From UBA8437 sp003445035 (lineage in GTDB: Bacteria > Planctomycetota > Planctomycetia > Planctomycetales > Planctomycetaceae), in the NCBI GenBank assembly GCA_937901285.1, contig CALCHI010000220.1, forward strand, positions 1 to 9,928: 9,928 bases of DNA, written 5' to 3'. Made by a program: the position numbers and the translations under genes. Below the pieces are notes generated by a model. It was given only the letters and a program-made list of their open reading frames with translations, was not told where the DNA came from and ran no database searches. Below are positions 6,396 through 9,928 of this stretch, piece after piece (position 1 is the stretch's first letter; each line of letters begins with the position of its first letter).

Positions 6396-8219
6396 TCAAT
6401 TCCGGTTGTGAAAGCCCGGAGAACCGATAAAGGCCCGCACCTCGGATCCTGCTGCGATATTGCGGATCCGAATCTCTCCGTCGTAGCTGCCTGTCGCCAG
6501 CCGTCCGTGTTTGGAGTCTACCGCCAGCGAGTAGATCCAGTCCTTGTGGTCATCGAACTGCTTGATCTGTGTGCCGTCGAGCGCATGTATGCGAACCGTG
6601 TGGTCGCCGCTGCAACTGTAGACACGGCCATCATCGCCGACTACCACCCGGATCACCGTTGCGTTGAAACCCTTGATTGACCGAACCAGTTTCGCATCGC
6701 GGGAATTCCAGATCCTGAGCATCTTGTCGTTTCCGCAGGAGACAATCTGTTTGCCGTCAGGAGTGAAGGCGACACCCAGAAGCCGGCCTCCAAAATTCGA
6801 TTCGAAGCTCTTGTTGAAGGTCGCAAGTTGCTGGCCGGTGCGAGCGTCAAAGACCTTGGCGTTCTTGTCACGACTGGCTGAGGCGAGCCGTTTGCCGTCC
6901 GGGGACCAGGCGATCGACATGACGGCCTTGTGATGGTCGAGCATTTTCATGCGAGGCTGGCCGCTGCAAGAGTCGAAGACGCGAATTGAGCTGTCAGCCA
7001 CAGCTGCTGCAATCAAGTCGCCAGCAGGACTGAATCGTGAAGACAGAACCTCTTTCGTCGACGTCATCAAGTGGTGGATCATTTGTCCGTCGGTGAGCCG
7101 GAAGTGTTTCAGTTCGCCGAACCGACCGGGTCGTCCGGCGGCGACGACCAGTGACCGACCCGAAGGATGGAAATCGATATCAAAGACCCGTTGACCGATG
7201 TTCGTGATTCGCCGGACCAGCCGGCCGCTGTCGGTCTGCCACACCAGGACCTCGTGATACCCGGAACTGGCAAGCCATTTGCCATCCGGAGAAAACGCAA
7301 GCGCCGTGACTGACAACGGGACACGATAGGTTCGAGGAGGTTTGGGCTTTGGCGTCTGCGGGACAATGTTCCACAGGGATTCGACGGGATCGACTCCAGC
7401 ATCCAATTCAGCACCGTACTGGATCCAGCGGCGAATTAGCGTGATCTGCCTTTCGCTCAACGGTGGGTTGCCCTCGGGCATCGACCCATTAGAAATGGCG
7501 TGAAAGAGCAGGGAGTTGTCCACGTCACCCGGTGTGACGGTTGCTCCGTTCTTTCCGGAAGACAGGACACCACGGTGGTTTTCCAGATCGACTCGCCCCT
7601 TGGCGATTCGTGCACTGTGACAGGCCAGGCAGCGGCTTATCAGAATCGGAGCGATGTCCTTTGAGAAGGAAACAAAATGTCCCTCGCGACGGGCCGCCTG
7701 TTGGGCCGCAAGGAGTCGTCTGGTGTGTTCGCTGACGGCCTTGTTATGGCTCGCCAGGTGTTTCTCGAACTCCCGGTCGGCCGCCTTCAGTGCCGTGTCA
7801 GCCGTGACGTGTCTGGCGACCGCGCGATCGTGTGCCAGGCGGATCAATGCCACCTGTCGCCGCGCCGCATCCAGCACCTTTTCGGGCGGTTTTGTCGCTG
7901 CCTTTTTGGCAAGCGCCCGGGTTGCCTTTTGGAGCTCTTCCCTGGCGGTCTCGGCTGTCTGGCGAGCGTCGCGGGCGCGGAGGTTGGATTGCCATGCCGA
8001 GCGCCGTGAGCGGGACAGCGCGGTTTTCCTGGATGAACGTGCCAGGAACGCTTCTTGTGCCGCTTTCCGCAGCGAGGGGAGATCATTGCCGGTTGTTTCG
8101 ATGGACCCGGCAGAGATTAGTACCAGGGCCGCGAGTGCGTACCTGACCTGATGCTGGCGTCGGGACCAAAATCCGGACACCCGCCGGCCGCTACGGCGAG
8201 GAGCGCGGGTCAAATCCAT
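6396..8219 (-). CDS. Membrane-anchored coiled-coil, cytochrome c (PSCyt1-like) and WD40 repeat protein
   Basis: From ATG 8219 this is a 607-residue protein. A basic N-terminal tail (about 1-22) precedes one hydrophobic segment (YALAALVLISAGS, about 27-39), probably an uncleaved anchor or a long signal peptide. Residues about 48-178 are Ala/Arg/Glu/Lys-rich with heptad-like spacing, a likely long coiled coil. A planctomycete-type cytochrome c domain follows: FSKDIAPILISRCLACH with CxxCH at 197-201, a candidate Met ligand in GSMPEG (M247), and IRRWIQYGAEL. About 300-600 holds roughly seven WD40 repeats (VTALAFSPDGKWLASSG, VMSIAWSPDGKRLASASRD, GVAFTPDGKQIVSCGNDKMLRIWN, SLAVDSKHGRLATGSYDGEIRI), probably a beta-propeller for protein contacts. 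ATG 8219 overlaps the DUF1501 stop by 10 nt; TTG 8243 in the same frame would add 8 residues. Overlap with the upstream gene and a 29-nt gap to the selenoprotein indicate one operon. Confidence 0.9.
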   Translation of the reverse strand: MDLTRAPRRSGRRVSGFWSRRQHQVRYALAALVLISAGSIETTGNDLPSLRKAAQEAFLARSSRKTALSRSRRSAWQSNLRARDARQTAETAREELQKATRALAKKAATKPPEKVLDAARRQVALIRLAHDRAVARHVTADTALKAADREFEKHLASHNKAVSEHTRRLLAAQQAARREGHFVSFSKDIAPILISRCLACHSARIAKGRVDLENHRGVLSSGKNGATVTPGDVDNSLLFHAISNGSMPEGNPPLSERQITLIRRWIQYGAELDAGVDPVESLWNIVPQTPKPKPPRTYRVPLSVTALAFSPDGKWLASSGYHEVLVWQTDSGRLVRRITNIGQRVFDIDFHPSGRSLVVAAGRPGRFGELKHFRLTDGQMIHHLMTSTKEVLSSRFSPAGDLIAAAVADSSIRVFDSCSGQPRMKMLDHHKAVMSIAWSPDGKRLASASRDKNAKVFDARTGQQLATFNKSFESNFGGRLLGVAFTPDGKQIVSCGNDKMLRIWNSRDAKLVRSIKGFNATVIRVVVGDDGRVYSCSGDHTVRIHALDGTQIKQFDDHKDWIYSLAVDSKHGRLATGSYDGEIRIRNIAAGSEVRAFIGSPGFHNRN

Positions 8220-9562
8220 TCCTGCACCACGTGGCCCCGACAAACCCGTCGTGTATCACCCTGGCGGTCGGAGAAAGTGCCGGCTGGATCAATCCCCATC
8301 AGGTGGAGGATCGTCGCACCCATGTCCCATGGTCCGATCTTCTTTGAGGCCGGGTAGGCAGCCAGTTCATCGGATCGGCCGAAGATGTGGCCTCGACGAA
8401 TGCCCCCGCCGGCCAGGAACATCGAGTAACAATGCGGCCAGTGCTGTCGTCCCCCTTGTGGAGGATTACTGAGATGGTCGATCCAGGGGGATCGGCCAAA
8501 TTCGCCGCCGCATATCACGAGCGTTGAATCCAGGAGTCCACGTTCGTCCAGGTCTCCCAGGAGCGCCGACAGGCTTTGATCCAGGTGGGGAAGCAGGTTT
8601 CCCTTGAGCCTCTTGAAAATGTTGGCGTAGTGCAGGTCCCAGTGCTGTTCTCCACCGACGGGAATATCGCTTATCTGGATCACCGGGACGCCGGCCTCGA
8701 CCAGGCGTCGCGCCATCAATAGGTAGCCCCCCATCGGGGTCCGGCCATAACGATCCTTGACCCTGTCCGATTCGGTGGAGGTGTCAAAAGCAGGTATGAA
8801 CCCGGAGGAGTTGAGCAACGTCAGTGCCCTTCCCTGGACCGTTCCGTAGTTAGCTGCAGGCCGTTGTTGGTCCAGAAAACGGGCCCGATTCTGCAGGGCC
8901 TGAAGCAGTCGCTGACGGCCATCAATCCGAAGACGGGTCAATTCTCCTCGCCGGGCCAGTAACCGGCGGAGTTGCTCACTTAGCACGAATGGAGAATGCA
9001 CTTTGCCCAAAAACCCACCGGTTTGGCCAATGCCTTTGAATTGAGGAAGTATTCGGCCACCGACAATCACCGAGGCCGGTACGCCTTGCCGAGTGGGTGG
9101 CTTCAGTTTGCTGACGATGGCCCCGTAGTGAGGGTGATCGTCCGGAGTGGCGGGGAAATTCTGGTTGTTGATGCGGTGCGGCCAGCCGGTCAGGTGCGTG
9201 TAAAGGCTGGCCGCATGAGCGGTGTCCTTGTGGCTGAGCGTTCTGGCCACGGTCCCGAGGTGCAGGAGTCTCGAGAGACGCGGAAGGTGTTCGCAGACGT
9301 GCAAATCGACAACGCTTGAGGGAATCGGCTTGAACGGCCCCCGAGCCTCCAGCGGCGCCTCAGGCTTCATATCGAAAGTCTCAGTCTGGGGCGGCCCACC
9401 GTAAAGGGTGACGAAGATGACCGACTTGACGCGCCCGAACGACGTGGAAGAACCGGATTCCTCGCCGGGAGCCAGCCCCTGCCATCCCAGTCCGCCCAGC
9501 ACGCCGAGACCTCCGACCTGCAGGAAACTGCGTCGCGAACCGGTTGTGTGGAACTGCAGCAT
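8210..9562 (-). CDS. DUF1501 family protein with Tat leader, second paralogue
   Basis: A 450-residue DUF1501 protein. The leader carries a good twin-arginine motif, S9-R-R-S-F-L-Q, followed by a Gly/Leu-rich stretch (VGGLGVLGGLG). Family motifs are VKSVIFVTLYGGPPQTETFDMKP (about 45-67, given here in pieces: strand, GG 55-56, TETFD 60-64), MARRLVEAGVPVIQI (283-297), GGEFGR (352-357), GRQHWPHCYS (371-380), LAGGGIRRG (383-391) and WDMGATILHLMGID (412-425). The core therefore matches the paralogue at 378-1817, but the N-terminal motif differs (GGPPQTETFD here, NGGASHLDTWD there), so they are different subgroups rather than a recent duplication. The ATG at 9562 is about 40 nt from a TATAAT promoter and has no clear Shine-Dalgarno. 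The gene is first of the operon and overlaps the WD40 gene. Its activity is unknown. Confidence 0.95.
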   Translation of the reverse strand: MLQFHTTGSRRSFLQVGGLGVLGGLGWQGLAPGEESGSSTSFGRVKSVIFVTLYGGPPQTETFDMKPEAPLEARGPFKPIPSSVVDLHVCEHLPRLSRLLHLGTVARTLSHKDTAHAASLYTHLTGWPHRINNQNFPATPDDHPHYGAIVSKLKPPTRQGVPASVIVGGRILPQFKGIGQTGGFLGKVHSPFVLSEQLRRLLARRGELTRLRIDGRQRLLQALQNRARFLDQQRPAANYGTVQGRALTLLNSSGFIPAFDTSTESDRVKDRYGRTPMGGYLLMARRLVEAGVPVIQISDIPVGGEQHWDLHYANIFKRLKGNLLPHLDQSLSALLGDLDERGLLDSTLVICGGEFGRSPWIDHLSNPPQGGRQHWPHCYSMFLAGGGIRRGHIFGRSDELAAYPASKKIGPWDMGATILHLMGIDPAGTFSDRQGDTRRVCRGHVVQEWI

Positions 9563-9608
9563 GGTGAACGTGGCCTGGGGTCACCTGGCGGGGGCACCTT
9601 CAACGCCG

Positions 9609-9638
9609 ATTATATGGGCGAACGCAGATCAGGCCCAA
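9609..9638 (-). promoter_or_regulatory. Candidate promoter of the DUF1501/WD40/selenoprotein/isomerase operon
   Basis: On the minus strand, TTGGGC (9638-9633) and a perfect TATAAT (9614-9609) are 18 nt apart, in the 106-bp gap between the SRPBCC gene and the DUF1501 gene. Transcription would start near 9602, leaving a leader of about 40 nt. The -35 box is poor beyond its TTG. The layout resembles the candidate at 4126-4097 (same spacing, TTGG start). Confidence 0.45.
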
Positions 9639-9668
9639 GTCGGCTTGCCGGTTTTGACCGCCCGCCCT

Positions 9669-9928
9669 TCAAGAACTTGGCCCGGGAAAGATCGATGCCA
9701 GGCCGTCGTGGCGGTAACCGAAAGCCTGACGAAGATCCCGGCGGACCAGGAGACGGTCCACAAGGCGCCCCCCCCACGGGGCGTAATCCACTTCATCGGT
9801 GATCAGCGTTCCGCCATCCTGAGCCTCGAATCGGTGGTCGTGATGCCAATACCGATACGGCCCCCCCAGTTGGACATCAACGAACGCGTGGGGTGGATTC
9901 CAATCACGAATTTCCGATGTCCATTTCA
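9669..9928 (-). CDS. SRPBCC (START-like) ligand-binding protein, C-terminal part
   Basis: The first 2 bases belong to a codon outside the window; then 85 residues run to TGA at 9671-9669. The peptide shows the C-terminal half of an SRPBCC hydrophobic-cavity domain: a strand with FVDVQLGGPYRYWHHDHRFE, a turn QDGGTLITDEVDYA, then the long C-terminal helix (RLVDRLLVRRDLRQAFGYRHDGLASIF). I recall this pattern from stand-alone SRPBCC proteins, which also occur beside or fused to NAD-dependent epimerases of the TIGR01777 type. Ligand and role are unknown. The N-terminus lies outside the window. The reading frame is intact through two C-runs (8 and 7 C on the + strand). It is on the same strand but is separated from the next gene by a promoter, so it is probably a different unit. 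Confidence 0.75.
   Translation of the reverse strand, partial: KWTSEIRDWNPPHAFVDVQLGGPYRYWHHDHRFEAQDGGTLITDEVDYAPWGGRLVDRLLVRRDLRQAFGYRHDGLASIFPGPSS

Noticed and set aside
6367..6399. Upstream ATG at 6399 as start of the selenoprotein
   Set aside because: It overlaps the WD40 stop and adds 11 charged residues before the signal peptide, while ATG 6366 has AAGGAG at ideal spacing.
8220..8243. TTG 8243 as start of the WD40 protein
   Set aside because: ATG 8219 is in the same frame, gives a compact 10-nt overlap with the upstream stop, and loses nothing recognisable. Neither has a convincing Shine-Dalgarno, so the choice is not certain.
9640..9668. Small inverted repeats after the SRPBCC stop as a terminator
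   Set aside because: The stems are only 4 bp and no U-run follows.
9768..9867. Possible frameshift at the two C-runs (8 C at 9768-9775, 7 C at 9861-9867) in the SRPBCC gene
   Set aside because: The translation keeps family-like sequence on both sides of each run in a single frame, so no frameshift is needed.

Overview
The window reads as a chromosomal segment of a member of the Planctomycetota. It is GC-rich, and it carries the family signature of that phylum: two DUF1501 proteins, a planctomycete cytochrome C (PSCyt1)-DUF1549-DUF1553 protein and a cytochrome c/WD40 fusion. Several genes start with a twin-arginine-type leader. Verrucomicrobiota is a less likely alternative. All supported genes lie on the minus strand, so the window is transcribed from high to low coordinates. 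I see no tRNA, rRNA, CRISPR array, insertion sequence or phage gene.

In order of transcription: (1) the C-terminal 85 residues of an SRPBCC (START-like) ligand-binding protein, 9928-9669. (2) A promoter-like pair with a perfect TATAAT box (9609-9638), then a probable four-gene operon: a DUF1501 protein (9562-8210), a membrane-anchored coiled-coil/cytochrome c/WD40 protein (8219-6396, overlapping the previous gene), a thioredoxin-like protein (6366-5218), and a Tat-exported sugar phosphate isomerase/epimerase-like protein (5178-4222). (3) A 169-bp gap with a weak hairpin and a second promoter-like pair, then the classical planctomycete pair PSCyt1-DUF1549-DUF1553 (4052-1827) and DUF1501 (1817-378), separated by 9 nt. 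(4) A 293-bp stretch with no convincing gene, followed by what may be the first 28 codons of another secreted protein running off the left edge.

The main discovery is at 6366-5218. A conventional gene caller would split this locus into a short 5' ORF and a separate TTG-started ORF. The two are in the same frame and are separated only by one TGA (6114-6112). That TGA follows a cysteine, sits where the redox cysteine of a thioredoxin-like fold is expected (12 residues before an S-D-P motif), and is followed by a perfect 6-bp stem with a GUG loop, 19 nt after the UGA. This matches the published bacterial SECIS consensus as I recall it. I therefore annotate one 382-residue selenoprotein with Sec at position 85 next to Cys84, ending at a TAG. 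UGA ends several other genes here, so the genetic code is the standard one.

Together the operon looks like an exported or periplasm-facing redox and carbohydrate module: haem c proteins, a Cys-Sec thiol/selenol protein, an exported isomerase-like enzyme and DUF1501 proteins. The biochemical roles of DUF1501, DUF1549 and DUF1553 are not established, so the joint function is inference.
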